Below, one piece after another: positions 1 to 8,698 of a stretch of DNA of 64,000 nt. The notes beneath the pieces are model-generated. The model made no database searches. It saw nothing but the letters and a program-made list of their open reading frames with translations, and had not been told where the DNA came from. The stretch covers positions 1-64,000 of the forward strand of contig NZ_WTFT01000026.1 in NCBI RefSeq assembly GCF_009861505.1, read 5' to 3'. Positions within the stretch are counted from its first letter, which is position 1. Every line of letters starts with the position of its first letter. The position numbers were made by a program, and so were the translations under genes. Source of the DNA: Pseudomonas izuensis (GTDB lineage: Bacteria; Pseudomonadota; Gammaproteobacteria; Pseudomonadales; Pseudomonadaceae).

Positions 1-483
1 GATCTGCCCGACCACGCCCAGCGGTTCATGAATGTGATAGGCCACGGTATTGCCGTCGATTTCGGCGGCGCTGCCTTCTTGGGCGCGCAGGCACCCGGCG
101 AAGTAACGGAAGTGGTCGGCGGCCAGCGGGATATCGGCGTTGAGGGTTTCCCGCACGGCCTTGCCGTTGTCCCAGGATTCGGTGATTGCCAGGGTTTCGA
201 GGTTCTGTTCGATGCGATCGGCGATTTTCAACAGGACCAGGGAGCGCGCCTGGGCGGACGTGGCGCCCCAGGCATCGGCCGCCGCGTGGGCAGCGTCCAG
301 GGCCTTGTCGATGTCTTCGGCCGTGGAACGGGGGAATTCGGCAATCGGTTGGCCATTCACTGGCGAGGTATTGGTGAAGTACTGACCTTTGACAGGCGCG
401 ACGAACTCGCCGCCGATGTAGTTACCGTATTTGGCTTTGAACGAAACGATAGCGCCTTCAGTACCGGGGTGAGCGTAACGCAT
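1..483 (-). CDS. exaC: Aldehyde dehydrogenase, ExaC type (N-terminal part, cut by window edge)
   Basis: The first 161 residues of an NAD-dependent aldehyde dehydrogenase are present; the catalytic cysteine region lies beyond the window. The protein opens MRYAHPGTEGAIVSFKAKYG, continues with YIGGEFVAPVKGQYF and has an ...AHAAADAWG... stretch, as in acetaldehyde dehydrogenases of the ExaC/AldB group. An AAGGAG ribosome site lies just upstream of the ATG. It is divergent from an AcoR/EatR-type sigma-54 activator and has a -24/-12 promoter, so it probably oxidises acetaldehyde or a related aldehyde, for example from ethanolamine or ethanol breakdown. In PAO1 the gene at this position has also been called a hydrazone dehydrogenase (recollection), so the substrate is not certain. 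Confidence 0.9.
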   Translation of the reverse strand, partial: MRYAHPGTEGAIVSFKAKYGNYIGGEFVAPVKGQYFTNTSPVNGQPIAEFPRSTAEDIDKALDAAHAAADAWGATSAQARSLVLLKIADRIEQNLETLAITESWDNGKAVRETLNADIPLAADHFRYFAGCLRAQEGSAAEIDGNTVAYHIHEPLGVVGQI

Positions 484-546
484 GATTGGTTTCTCCTTGG
501 CTTTTGTACTTATTAGAGACGCGCATGTGCGCTTGTATAAGCGTAG

Positions 547-562
547 AGCAAAGGTCGGGCCA
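547..562 (-). promoter_or_regulatory. Sigma-54 (-24/-12) promoter of the aldehyde dehydrogenase gene
   Basis: Read on the minus strand this is TGGCCCG-N4-TTGCT, which fits the RpoN consensus TGGCACG-N4-TTGCW with one change and exact GG/GC spacing. Transcription would begin near 535, giving a leader of roughly 50 bases before the start codon at 483. The divergent gene encodes a sigma-54 activator, which supports the site. Confidence 0.85.
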
Positions 563-624
563 CTGCCCTGCAGGTCAGGCAAATCAAGGCCTTGCGCATT
601 TTTTGTCGGACGGGTGGACGGCGT

Positions 625-685
625 CTGTGACGCTTTCGGTACAGGCTGGGTGACACTTTGTACCGTTTGTGGCACAGGCTGTGAC
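625..685. promoter_or_regulatory. Candidate upstream activator site for EatR
   Basis: CGGTACA at 637-643 and its inverse TGTACCG at 659-665 are spaced 22 bases apart (two helical turns). Two direct copies of CTGTGAC, at 625-631 and 679-685, flank them. The pair sits about 80-120 bases upstream of the -24/-12 promoter, where enhancer-binding proteins usually bind. That EatR binds here is inferred from position and symmetry. Confidence 0.55.
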
Positions 686-782
686 TGCCCGGTCTTGCCA
701 GCATTGCATTGCAGGCTAGGCTGGAGGATGCTCGGGCTTCACCTCAGCACGGGTCACCGAGCCCCGGGGAGAACAATAAGAA

Positions 783-2696
783 ATGCACGACAACCATTTG
801 AGTCGCCATGCCCAACAGGTATTGACCGTGACCCAGGGCAAAGCCCACCTGCACGGTCCTGGCAGTGATCCGTCCATCGCCCGTTCCTGGCTGCGCTGTC
901 TTGAGGACTATCACCTCGATCCGGCCCTGACCATGGCGCCGACGGTGCTGGAGCATGGGCGCGTGCTTGAAAGTCGCGAACGCCTGCAGCAAGTGCTGCA
1001 CATTGCCGGCAACGAAATGACCAGCCTGCATCAGCAGCTCTCCGGTGCCGGGCATGCGGTGCTGTTGACCGATGCACGGGGCGTGATCCTCAACTGCGTG
1101 ACGGCCCCCGCCGAACGAAAGATTTTCGAGCGCGCCGGGCTCTGGCTCGGCGCCGACTGGAGTGAGGCCTGCGAAGGCACCAATGGCATCGGCACCTGCC
1201 TGGTGGAGCGCCAGGCGCTGACCATCCACCAGGATGAACATTTTCGCGGCCGACATACCGGCCTGACGTGCTCCGCGAGTCCGGTATTCGACCCGCATGG
1301 CGAACTGCTGGCGGTGCTTGATGTGTCCTCGGCGCGCCCCGATGTTTCGCGCCAGAGTCAGTTCCACACCATGGCCCTGGTCAATCTTTCGGCGAAGATG
1401 ATCGAGAGCTGCTACTTCCTGCGTTATTTCGACAATCAATGGCTGCTGCGTTTTCATCTGCAGGCAGAGTCCGTCGGGTTGTTCAGTGAAGGCCTGCTGG
1501 CGTTCGATGGAGAGGGGCGGATCTGCGCGGTCAATCAGAGCGCACTGAACCTGTTGGGGCATGTCCGCGGCGGCTTGCTGGGCAAACCGGTGGAGGCGTT
1601 TTTCGACTGCGCCCTGGATGAGCTGCTCGGCCGCGCGAGCGCCAACGCCAGCGCCAGTTGGCCGTTGCGCACCCGTGACGGGCGTAGCCTGTTTGCCGTG
1701 TTGCGCGGCCAGCCGCGGCGCGTGCCGGTGCCGCTGGTGCCCAGTCCGGTGCGTGAAGAGCCCACACAGCTGTCGGGCATCTGCCTGGGCGATGCCGCGT
1801 TGCAGGCAGATTTCCGCAAGGCCTTGCGCGTGTACGAACGGGACGTCCCTTTGCTGATCAACGGCGAAACCGGGTCGGGCAAGGAGGCCTTCGCCAAGGC
1901 CGTCCATCAGGCCAGTCAGCGGGCCACAAAAGCATTCGTCGCCCTGAACTGCGCCGCCATTCCCGAAAGCCTGATCGAAAGCGAATTGTTCGGCTATCGC
2001 GGCGGCAGTTTCACCGGGGCGCGCAAGGAAGGCATGCGCGGCAAATTACAGCAGGCCGATGGCGGAACCTTGTTCCTCGACGAAATCGGCGACATGCCCC
2101 TGGCCTTGCAGACGCGACTGTTAAGGGTGCTGGAAGATCGTCAGGTGGTGCCGATCGGTGGCGAGCCGGAGCCGGTCAACGTGCGGATCATCAGCGCCAC
2201 ACACCGCAATTTGCTGGGGCGGGTTGAGGACGGCAGTTTTCGCGAGGACCTGTATTACCGGCTCAATGGGCTGGAGGTAGCGCTGCCGGCATTGCGTGAT
2301 CGCAGTGACAAATCGCAGCTGCTCGACTTTTTACTGGCCGAAGAAGCGGGCGGGGAAGCAGTGTTGATCGATGGGCCGGCGCGGGAGGCATTGCTGGGGT
2401 TTGCCTGGCCGGGCAACGTTCGGCAATTGCGCAATGTGCTGCGCACGCTGGCGGCGTTGTGTGACGGCGGGCGGGTAGGGCTGGAGGATTTGCCGGCGAT
2501 GATCCGACAGGCGCGGCCGGTGACCATGCAGACGCTTGAAGAGCCGTCCGAGCATCCGCTGGAGGATGCCGAGCGGCTGGCGTTATTGAATGCGCTGGAG
2601 CAGACGCGCTGGCATATGACGCATACGGCTGAACAGTTGGGCGTGAGTCGCAATACCCTCTACCGAAAGCTGCGTAAGCACGGTATTGCCAGGTAA
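783..2696 (+). CDS. eatR: Sigma-54-dependent activator of the AcoR/EatR family
   Basis: This 637-residue enhancer-binding protein has an N-terminal GAF-like sensor (about 70-210), a PAS-like segment (about 225-300), an AAA+ domain (about 330-560) and a Fis-type helix-turn-helix at the end (about 600-637, AEQLGVSRNTLYRKLRKHG). The Walker A motif is GETGSGKE near 360. The sigma-54 contact loop reads GSFTGA, not GAFTGA, near 407. Walker B is GGTLFLDEIGDM, and FREDLYYRLN carries the arginine finger. It should activate the divergent aldehyde dehydrogenase. The name eatR rests on family and position between this dehydrogenase and mpl; AcoR-like is the safer general label. Confidence 0.85.
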   Translation: MHDNHLSRHAQQVLTVTQGKAHLHGPGSDPSIARSWLRCLEDYHLDPALTMAPTVLEHGRVLESRERLQQVLHIAGNEMTSLHQQLSGAGHAVLLTDARGVILNCVTAPAERKIFERAGLWLGADWSEACEGTNGIGTCLVERQALTIHQDEHFRGRHTGLTCSASPVFDPHGELLAVLDVSSARPDVSRQSQFHTMALVNLSAKMIESCYFLRYFDNQWLLRFHLQAESVGLFSEGLLAFDGEGRICAVNQSALNLLGHVRGGLLGKPVEAFFDCALDELLGRASANASASWPLRTRDGRSLFAVLRGQPRRVPVPLVPSPVREEPTQLSGICLGDAALQADFRKALRVYERDVPLLINGETGSGKEAFAKAVHQASQRATKAFVALNCAAIPESLIESELFGYRGGSFTGARKEGMRGKLQQADGGTLFLDEIGDMPLALQTRLLRVLEDRQVVPIGGEPEPVNVRIISATHRNLLGRVEDGSFREDLYYRLNGLEVALPALRDRSDKSQLLDFLLAEEAGGEAVLIDGPAREALLGFAWPGNVRQLRNVLRTLAALCDGGRVGLEDLPAMIRQARPVTMQTLEEPSEHPLEDAERLALLNALEQTRWHMTHTAEQLGVSRNTLYRKLRKHGIAR

Positions 2697-2795
2697 ACAC
2701 CACCGAAACCTGTGGGAGCGGCGGTGATCTTGAAACACAAGGTGCGATTTTCCCCTCCCTAGGCTAACCTGCGGCCATGTTTTACGAGGTCGACT

Positions 2796-4145
2796 ATGCA
2801 CATTCATATTCTTGGTATCTGCGGCACTTTCATGGGTTCGATGGCGGTTCTGGCCAAGGAACTCGGCCATCACGTGACCGGCTCCGATGCCAACGTCTAC
2901 CCGCCGATGAGTACGCAGCTTGAGGCTCAGGGCATTGAGTTGACCCAAGGCTACGACCCGGCGCAACTCGATCCGGCACCCGACCTGGTGGTGATCGGCA
3001 ATGCCATGTCCCGCGGCAACCCGGCGGTGGAATATGTCCTGAACAAAGGCCTGCCTTACGTCTCCGGCCCGCAATGGCTGGCCGATCACGTATTGCAAGG
3101 TCGCTGGGTGCTGGCGGTTGCCGGCACCCACGGCAAGACCACCACCAGCAGCATGCTCGCCTGGGTCCTGGAGCACGCGGGCATGAGCCCGGGCTTCCTG
3201 ATCGGTGGTGTACCGCAGAACTTCTCGGTGTCGGCGCGTTTGGGCGGTACCCCGTTTTTCGTGATCGAAGCCGATGAATACGACAGCGCCTTTTTCGACA
3301 AGCGCTCCAAGTTCGTTCATTACCGCCCGCGCACGGCGATCCTGAATAACCTGGAATTCGATCACGCCGATATCTTCCCGGACTTGCCCGCCATCGAGCG
3401 GCAATTCCACCACCTGGTGCGGACCATCCCGAGCGAAGGCCTGGTGATTCATCCGACCACTGAACCGGCTTTGCGGCGCGTCATCGAAATGGGGTGCTGG
3501 ACCCCGGTGCAAACCACCGGTGCCGGCGGACAGTGGCAGGTCAAGTTGCTCAGTGACGACGGTTCGGCCTTCGAAGTGATGTTCGAAGGGGTTTCCCAGG
3601 GCGTGGTCGAGTGGGACATGACCGGACAGCACAACGTTGCCAACGCGCTGGCGACCCTGGCTGCGGCGCGGCATGTGGGTGTGGTGCCGTCGATGGGCAT
3701 CGCTGCATTGAGCGCTTTCAAAAGCGTCAAGCGGCGGATGGAGAAAGTCGCGGACGTGCGTGGCATCACCATTTATGACGACTTCGCTCACCACCCGACC
3801 GCCATCGCCACCACGCTCGACGGCCTGCGCAAGCGCATTGGCGATGCGCCGTTGATCGCGATCATCGAACCGCGTTCCAACTCCATGAAGCTCGGCGCGC
3901 ACCGCGATGGGTTGCCGGAAAGCGTGGTCGATGCCGATCAGGTGATCTGGTACGCGCCGGCCAATCTCGGTTGGGACCTGGCGGCCACTGCAGCGCTGTG
4001 CACTGTGCCGTCGATTGTCAGCGACTCGCTCGAAGGCATCATCGACCGCGTGAAAAGTCAGGCTCAACCGGGCACCCACGTGGTGATCATGAGTAATGGC
4101 GGATTCGGCGGCCTGCACGGCAAACTCGCCGAGGCGCTCAAATGA
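2796..4145 (+). CDS. mpl: UDP-N-acetylmuramate:L-Ala-gamma-D-Glu-meso-DAP ligase
   Basis: Mpl attaches the murein tripeptide recovered from old cell wall to UDP-MurNAc, allowing peptidoglycan recycling in the cytoplasm. The 449-residue protein has a Mur ligase N-terminal Rossmann fold beginning MHIHILGICGTFMGSMA, the ATP-binding AGTHGKTTTSSMLAW motif near 109-123, and YDDFAHHPTAIATTLDGLR near 326 at the start of the C-terminal domain. Length is normal for Mpl. Its last codons overlap the start of ubiX (ATGA), so the two are translationally coupled. Confidence 0.96.
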   Translation: MHIHILGICGTFMGSMAVLAKELGHHVTGSDANVYPPMSTQLEAQGIELTQGYDPAQLDPAPDLVVIGNAMSRGNPAVEYVLNKGLPYVSGPQWLADHVLQGRWVLAVAGTHGKTTTSSMLAWVLEHAGMSPGFLIGGVPQNFSVSARLGGTPFFVIEADEYDSAFFDKRSKFVHYRPRTAILNNLEFDHADIFPDLPAIERQFHHLVRTIPSEGLVIHPTTEPALRRVIEMGCWTPVQTTGAGGQWQVKLLSDDGSAFEVMFEGVSQGVVEWDMTGQHNVANALATLAAARHVGVVPSMGIAALSAFKSVKRRMEKVADVRGITIYDDFAHHPTAIATTLDGLRKRIGDAPLIAIIEPRSNSMKLGAHRDGLPESVVDADQVIWYAPANLGWDLAATAALCTVPSIVSDSLEGIIDRVKSQAQPGTHVVIMSNGGFGGLHGKLAEALK

Positions 4146-4774
4146 ACAACGGCCCGGACCGCATCACGCTGGCGATGACTGGCGCTTCCGGCGCCCAGTA
4201 CGGCTTGCGCCTGCTCGACTGCCTGGTGCGCGAAGACCGCGAAGTGCATTTCCTGATTTCCAAGGCCGCGCAACTGGTGATGGCAACTGAAACCGATGTC
4301 ACGCTGCCCGCCAAGCCGCAAATGATGCAAGCCTTCCTCACCGAATACACCGGTGCTGCCGCCGGACAGATCCGCGTGTATGGCAAGGAAGACTGGATGT
4401 CGCCGGTGGCCTCGGGTTCCGGCGCGCCGGCGGCGATGGTGGTCGTGCCGTGTTCCACGGGGACTTTGTCCGCCATCGCGACCGGCGCTTGCAACAATCT
4501 GATCGAACGTGCCGCGGATGTGACGTTGAAGGAGCGCCGCCAGCTGATTCTGGTGCCGCGGGAATCGCCGTATTCGAGCATTCACCTGGAACACATGCTC
4601 AAGTTGTCGAACATGGGTGTGACGATTCTGCCTGCATCGCCAGGCTTCTATCATCAGCCACAAACCATCGACGACCTGATCGATTTCGTGGTGGCGCGGA
4701 TACTCAATCTGCTGGGCATTCCCCAGGACATGTTGCCGCGATGGGGCGAGCACCATTTGAGCAGCGATGAATAA
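4142..4774 (+). CDS. ubiX: Flavin prenyltransferase UbiX
   Basis: UbiX makes prenylated FMN, the cofactor of the UbiD decarboxylase in ubiquinone synthesis. The 210-residue protein has the N-terminal flavin-binding MTGASGAQYGLRLLD stretch, PCSTGTLSAIATGACNNLI and the LVPRESPYSSIHLEHML and ILPASPGFYHQP segments typical of the family. It starts within the mpl stop codon (ATGA) and overlaps the following lipoprotein gene by eight bases. All three are probably on one transcript. Confidence 0.96.
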   Translation: MNNGPDRITLAMTGASGAQYGLRLLDCLVREDREVHFLISKAAQLVMATETDVTLPAKPQMMQAFLTEYTGAAAGQIRVYGKEDWMSPVASGSGAPAAMVVVPCSTGTLSAIATGACNNLIERAADVTLKERRQLILVPRESPYSSIHLEHMLKLSNMGVTILPASPGFYHQPQTIDDLIDFVVARILNLLGIPQDMLPRWGEHHLSSDE

Positions 4775-5051
4775 GCTGTTGGTGGTGCTGCTGGTCATGC
4801 AGTTGGCCGGCTGTGCTACGGCGCGAACGCTGGATGCCGCCAAACCGGGGGCGCCGGTGGTGTATGCGGGGACGCGGCTGGATCTGTACGCGATGAATGG
4901 CGGCTGTTGCGCCAAGGATCGTTTCGGCGCTGAGGCGCCGGGCTATCCGGGGGTTGACCTGCCCGCCAGTGCGTTGCTCGACACGCTGCTGTTGCCGTTG
5001 TCGTTGTTGACGGTGTTGGGAGTTAATTTCCAGGCGACGGGTGGGTTGTAG
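4767..5051 (+). CDS. YceK/YidQ-family small lipoprotein
   Basis: This 94-residue protein has a short lipoprotein signal ending in a QLAGC lipobox (cysteine near 16), then a compact domain with YAGTRLDLYAMNGGC and a hydrophobic segment, ALLDTLLLPLSLLTVLG, near 70-86. That layout matches the YceK/YidQ family of unknown function. It starts inside the end of ubiX and is probably co-transcribed with mpl and ubiX. A link to cell-wall recycling is possible only from position. A REP pair follows directly. Confidence 0.8.
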   Translation: MNKLLVVLLVMQLAGCATARTLDAAKPGAPVVYAGTRLDLYAMNGGCCAKDRFGAEAPGYPGVDLPASALLDTLLLPLSLLTVLGVNFQATGGL

Positions 5052-5081
5052 CGTTCGGCATTGAATCGGTGTCGCTCCCTT

Positions 5082-5152
5082 CGCGAGCAGGCTCGCTCCT
5101 ACATTGGATTTGTGAACGACCCGGATCAAATGTGGGAGCGAGCCTGCTCGCG
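5082..5152. repeat. REP pair (REPIN), GCGAGC class
   Basis: Two inverted copies face each other: CGCGAGCAGGCTCGCTCCTA at 5082-5101 and TGGGAGCGAGCCTGCTCGCG at 5133-5152. They lie between the convergent ends of the YceK-like gene and the oxidoreductase gene. Confidence 0.9.
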
Positions 5153-5177
5153 ATTGCGTCCTGTCAGACGCTAGAAA

Positions 5178-5819
5178 CTATTTGCCCAGCTTCCTCAACT
5201 CATCCGACTCGACAATCCGCACTCCCTCCTGCTCTTCCAGCGCCAGGCGCCACATGGCGCGGGCCATTTGGCAGGCTTCGATGCCGTGGTACTTGCCGGG
5301 AATCAGCCGTGACAGCGGCCCGGCGACTTTCTCCGCCAGGCGCGGCTCAATGCGTTCGCCCAGCAGCAACGAGGGTCGGCAAATGGTCAGTTGTGGCCAG
5401 TCCTGCGCGCGCAATGCGTATTCCATCTCGCCTTTGACCCGGTTGTAGAAATTCGGCGATCTGCGATCGGCCCCCAATGCGCTGATCACGATCAAGTGTC
5501 GCGCGCCCATCTCCCGGGCACGTTTGGCGAACGCCACCACCATGTCCAGATCCACCGCGCGAAACGCCTCTTCCGAGCCCGCCTGTTTGATGGTGGTGCC
5601 CAGGCAGCAATAGGCGATGTCGATGCGACCGCTCAATTGCGGCAGGAACATCGCCGGGTCGCCGACCGGGTTTTCCAGGTGGGGATGCCTGGCCAGCGGT
5701 CGGCGTGAGGGAGCCAGTACCCGCGTAATCGTTGGCTCATTGAGCAATCGATCGAGCAGGTGTTCACCGGTCAAACCGGTGGCTCCGGCAAGCAATACGT
5801 GCTGAGGCGTCAAGTACAT
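5178..5819 (-). CDS. NAD(P)-binding atypical short-chain dehydrogenase (TIP30/HTATIP2-like)
   Basis: This 213-residue protein has a Rossmann fold with the nucleotide-binding motif LLAGATGLTGEHLLDRLL at 9-26, YCCLGTTIKQAGSEEAFRAVD near 70, and a YNRVKGEMEYALR segment carrying the Tyr-xxx-Lys pair near 125. Its length and motifs match the NAD(P)H-binding/TIP30-like proteins common in Pseudomonas. The substrate is not known. A short intergenic space separates it from the MORN-protease gene upstream, which is on the same strand. Confidence 0.82.
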   Translation of the reverse strand: MYLTPQHVLLAGATGLTGEHLLDRLLNEPTITRVLAPSRRPLARHPHLENPVGDPAMFLPQLSGRIDIAYCCLGTTIKQAGSEEAFRAVDLDMVVAFAKRAREMGARHLIVISALGADRRSPNFYNRVKGEMEYALRAQDWPQLTICRPSLLLGERIEPRLAEKVAGPLSRLIPGKYHGIEACQMARAMWRLALEEQEGVRIVESDELRKLGK

Positions 5820-5846
5820 AGTGTTTCTCCCTTGATACTCATCAGC

Positions 5847-7565
5847 TTAGTTGGTCTTTGCATCCTTGCCGTCAATCAACACACTTTGCAGCGCTTTGCG
5901 TGCCTGCTGTTTGCGTAACAGCTGCCAGTGCGAAAGCACGGTTTTCGGTGCCCAGATCTGCGGCTCGGAGGCTTCGTAGCTGTCGGCCAGCTCACGCTCC
6001 GCCACGGTGGCCTTGGCCCGCTTGAAGGCTTGTTCCAGATCATCGGTCTGGTTCAAGGCCTGGGCGAACAAGGCGTCGCCAAAGTAGGTGAAATTGGCTT
6101 CTTCCGAACAGCCAAACGACACACGGTCGGCCCGCGAGGCGGTCATGATCAGGGTGCGTTCGTCCTTGAGGGCGGGAATGAATCCACCGGAGTAGCAGGA
6201 TGAAATCACGATGATTTTATCGCGGTTTTTCAAGGGGGCGAGCACCGCGGCCAGTTCGTCGGCCGGCAGATCGGCCAGTTCCATGCGTGGCTGGTCCAGC
6301 ACCAGTTCGTGCTCACTGGTGCCGTGACTGGTCAGGTAAATGAAAATCAAATCCTCAGGGCCGCTACGTTCGGCGAGGGTCGCTGCCGCGCGGCGCAGGT
6401 TTTCCCGGGTAGCCATTGGTCGGTCGCTGAGGTGGTCGCGATGGTTCACCAGGCGGATCTGACCGAAGGCACCAAAGCGACTGGTGAGCATGTTCGCGAC
6501 GTAGTCGGATTCTCGCAGGAACACGCTTTGCTTGCCGTCGCCACCCACCGTCAGGGTGTATAGCTCTACCGCCGGGGTCGAGGCCGGCACGTTGCTTAGC
6601 GCGTCTTCGAGCAGTCGCCCCTGGGCCAATAGACCGAGTTCGAGGGTGTCGGGCAGCAACTTGCCATCGGCATCACGCACACGCTGGCCGTTGATCCAGG
6701 TGCCGCTGAGCACTGCACCATCGGTCAGTACCAGGGTGCCGCGACCGGAATAGGCATCGCCGTCGAACTGGCCGATGTAGAAGCTGCCGTCGGCCAGGTT
6801 CAAGCGGCCTTGACCACTGAAGCGCCAGTCGTTGAAGTGGCCGATATAATGGCTGCCGTCGGCACCGATCAACTCGCCCTTGCCATTGAGCGAGCCTTCC
6901 TTGAACTGACCCAGCCAGACATCGCCGTCAGCGTTTTCGTAACGACCCTTGCCGTGCAGTTGATTGTTCTTGAAACCGCCGACGTAAATATCGCCGTCAG
7001 CGCTGTTGAATGTCCCGTTGCCTTCCAGCTGACCGTCGACGAAATGCCCGGTGAATTGATTGCCGCTGCCATCGCCGCGCTGGCCTTCGCCGTTGGGTTT
7101 GCCATGGGCGAACTGGCCCTGGTAGGTGCTGCCGTCTTCAAGCTCCAGATGACCGAGCCCTGAATACTGATCAGACTTGAATTCGCCACGGTACGTCATG
7201 CCGTTTTCTTTGAGGGTGCCCTCGCCATCACGCCGGCCGAGTTTGAAGCGGCCGTTGTAGCTGCTGCCGTTGGTGCTCAGGCTGCCCTGGCCGTCGAACA
7301 GTCCCTGGTTGAACTGTCCGCGGTAGACCTCGCCGTTGCTGCCGTGCCACTCGCCCTGGCCGTGCCATTGACCCTTGTCGAACTCGCCGGCATACCAACT
7401 GCCGTTCGGGTAATCGATACGGCCCTGGCCTTGCAGCAACCCATCGACCAGGGCGCCACGATAGCGTCCGCCGTCCGGCAGGCGGGCGTCGGGAGGCAAT
7501 GGCGATTCGCCGTTGCCGCAAGCGGTGAGCATCAGGGTCAAGGCAAGGAGTGCAAGTGAGCGCAT
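5847..7565 (-). CDS. Lipoprotein with 11 MORN repeats and a C-terminal caspase-like (C13-type) protease domain
   Basis: The 572-residue product starts with a lipoprotein signal (LMLTAC, Cys16). About 11 MORN repeats follow from about residue 36 to 285, of the form YxGxFxxGxxxGxG, for example YAGEFDKGQWHGQGEW and YQGQFAHGKPNGEGQR, plus one degenerate repeat. From about 345 to 520 there is a caspase/legumain-like fold: His414 in FIYLTSHGTSEH and Cys457 in IVISSCYSGGF make a plausible catalytic dyad, and TASRADRVSFGCSE follows. It is probably anchored in the envelope, with the repeats as a binding platform and the protease as effector. Substrate and trigger are unknown. The next gene upstream is maoC-like, across a hairpin. 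Confidence 0.88.
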   Translation of the reverse strand: MRSLALLALTLMLTACGNGESPLPPDARLPDGGRYRGALVDGLLQGQGRIDYPNGSWYAGEFDKGQWHGQGEWHGSNGEVYRGQFNQGLFDGQGSLSTNGSSYNGRFKLGRRDGEGTLKENGMTYRGEFKSDQYSGLGHLELEDGSTYQGQFAHGKPNGEGQRGDGSGNQFTGHFVDGQLEGNGTFNSADGDIYVGGFKNNQLHGKGRYENADGDVWLGQFKEGSLNGKGELIGADGSHYIGHFNDWRFSGQGRLNLADGSFYIGQFDGDAYSGRGTLVLTDGAVLSGTWINGQRVRDADGKLLPDTLELGLLAQGRLLEDALSNVPASTPAVELYTLTVGGDGKQSVFLRESDYVANMLTSRFGAFGQIRLVNHRDHLSDRPMATRENLRRAAATLAERSGPEDLIFIYLTSHGTSEHELVLDQPRMELADLPADELAAVLAPLKNRDKIIVISSCYSGGFIPALKDERTLIMTASRADRVSFGCSEEANFTYFGDALFAQALNQTDDLEQAFKRAKATVAERELADSYEASEPQIWAPKTVLSHWQLLRKQQARKALQSVLIDGKDAKTN

Positions 7566-7637
7566 AGCGGGTTCCGGGCAATTAGGCGACCGAGTATGCC
7601 GCAGCTATGTGTCCTTATACAGCCGGTATGAAAGCAG

Positions 7638-7671
7638 CGGGTGCGAAACAGCGTGAGCTGCTTCGCACCCG
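7638..7671 (-). terminator. Long hairpin between the MaoC-like and MORN-protease genes
   Basis: A 15-base stem (7638-7652 with 7657-7671, one mismatch) closes a GTGA loop. It sits just 3' of the MaoC-like gene. The minus-strand sequence after it has only a short T run (CTTTC), so it may be a weak terminator or an mRNA 3'-end stabiliser. Confidence 0.55.
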
Positions 7672-7678
7672 GGAAGGT

Positions 7679-8134
7679 TTACACGAAGCAGAGCGACAAG
7701 GGCTCAGCGATATACGCCGGTTTGTCGGAGCCTTCGATTTCCAGGGTGGTAGTGGCCTTGAGCAGCCATTGGCCGGGTTTCTTTTCGATGACTTCGGTCA
7801 GATCGACCTTGAGCCGCACCCTGGAGTTGACCTTGACTGGCTGAATGAAACGCACGCTGTCCAGGCCGTAATTGACCACCATCTTCAAGCCTTCGGGCAT
7901 GACGAGGATGTCTTCCATCAATTTCGGGATCAGCGACAGCGACAGGAATCCGTGAGCAATAGTGCTGCCAAATGGCGTTTGCGCGGCTTTGACCGGATCG
8001 ACATGGATGAACTGATAGTCCCCTGTAGCTTCGGCGAACAGGTTGATGCGCTCCTGATCGATCGTGAGCCATTCGGAACGTCCAAGTTCCTTGCCGACAT
8101 AATCTTTGAGCTCTGCAACTGGAACAAAGGGCAT
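7679..8134 (-). CDS. MaoC-like (R)-specific enoyl-CoA hydratase/dehydratase
   Basis: This 151-residue hot-dog-fold protein carries the hydratase motif FAEATGDYQFIHVDPVKA near 34-51, with the Asp-x5-His pair, and TPFGSTIAHGFLSLSLIP near 55. It probably hydrates trans-2-enoyl-CoA thioesters. The start at 8134 is chosen because AAGGAG lies seven bases upstream; a start seven codons earlier lacks such a site. The exact substrate is not readable. It reads away from the lrgAB-like pair. Confidence 0.88.
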   Translation of the reverse strand: MPFVPVAELKDYVGKELGRSEWLTIDQERINLFAEATGDYQFIHVDPVKAAQTPFGSTIAHGFLSLSLIPKLMEDILVMPEGLKMVVNYGLDSVRFIQPVKVNSRVRLKVDLTEVIEKKPGQWLLKATTTLEIEGSDKPAYIAEPLSLCFV

Positions 8135-8332
8135 TGAGACTCTCCTTGGGTTCATCGGTTTTATAGTTTTGAGTTTGGGGGGATTTGACCTCCCGGCTTA
8201 CCACTTTAGATCAACATGGCAAATCGCTGCGGTCAACCGACCATGCTATTGGCGAATGCCGATGTATACGGCAGCCGTGCTTATAATGCCCGGCCCGTCA
8301 TTGCGGGTGAGGGGTTTTGCGGGAGAAGAGGG

Positions 8333-8698
8333 ATGTTATTACGAGGCTTGACCTGGCTGGTGCTGTTCCAATTGCTCGGCACAGCCATCAACCATTTGTT
8401 TCTACCGGTGCTGCCGGGGCCGATCATTGGTTTGCTGCTACTGCTGGTGTTTTTGATCAGCCGTGGCCAGGTGGGTGAGCCGCTGAACCTGGCAGCCAGC
8501 AGCCTGCTGCGTTATCTGCCATTGCTTCTGGTGCCGCCCGCGGTGGGTGTGATGGTTTACGCCAGAGACATCGCGGCGGATTTCTGGGCCATTGTCGGTG
8601 CGCTGGTGTTGTCGCTGGTGCTGTCCATGGCGTTCGCGGGCGTGCTGATGCAGCGCCTGATCAAGCGTCATGCCCACCCTCGTGAGGACAGCCAATGA
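8333..8698 (+). CDS. CidA/LrgA-family holin-like membrane protein
   Basis: This 121-residue membrane protein has four hydrophobic segments and the family signature LPGPIIGLLLLLVFL near 27. It overlaps an LrgB-type gene by four bases (ATGA), the usual CidAB/LrgAB arrangement. These pairs affect murein hydrolase export, autolysis or overflow-metabolite transport. The start is set by GGGAGAAGAGGG directly upstream. A TATAAT hexamer at 8282-8287 could be the -10 of its promoter, but there is no convincing -35. Confidence 0.88.
   Translation: MLLRGLTWLVLFQLLGTAINHLFLPVLPGPIIGLLLLLVFLISRGQVGEPLNLAASSLLRYLPLLLVPPAVGVMVYARDIAADFWAIVGALVLSLVLSMAFAGVLMQRLIKRHAHPREDSQ

Noticed and set aside
5847..7565. 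Anti-phage defence module around the MORN-protease
   Set aside because: Neighbours are a dehydrogenase, a MaoC hydratase and lrgAB-like genes; there is no sensor, nuclease or toxin gene that would make a defence system.
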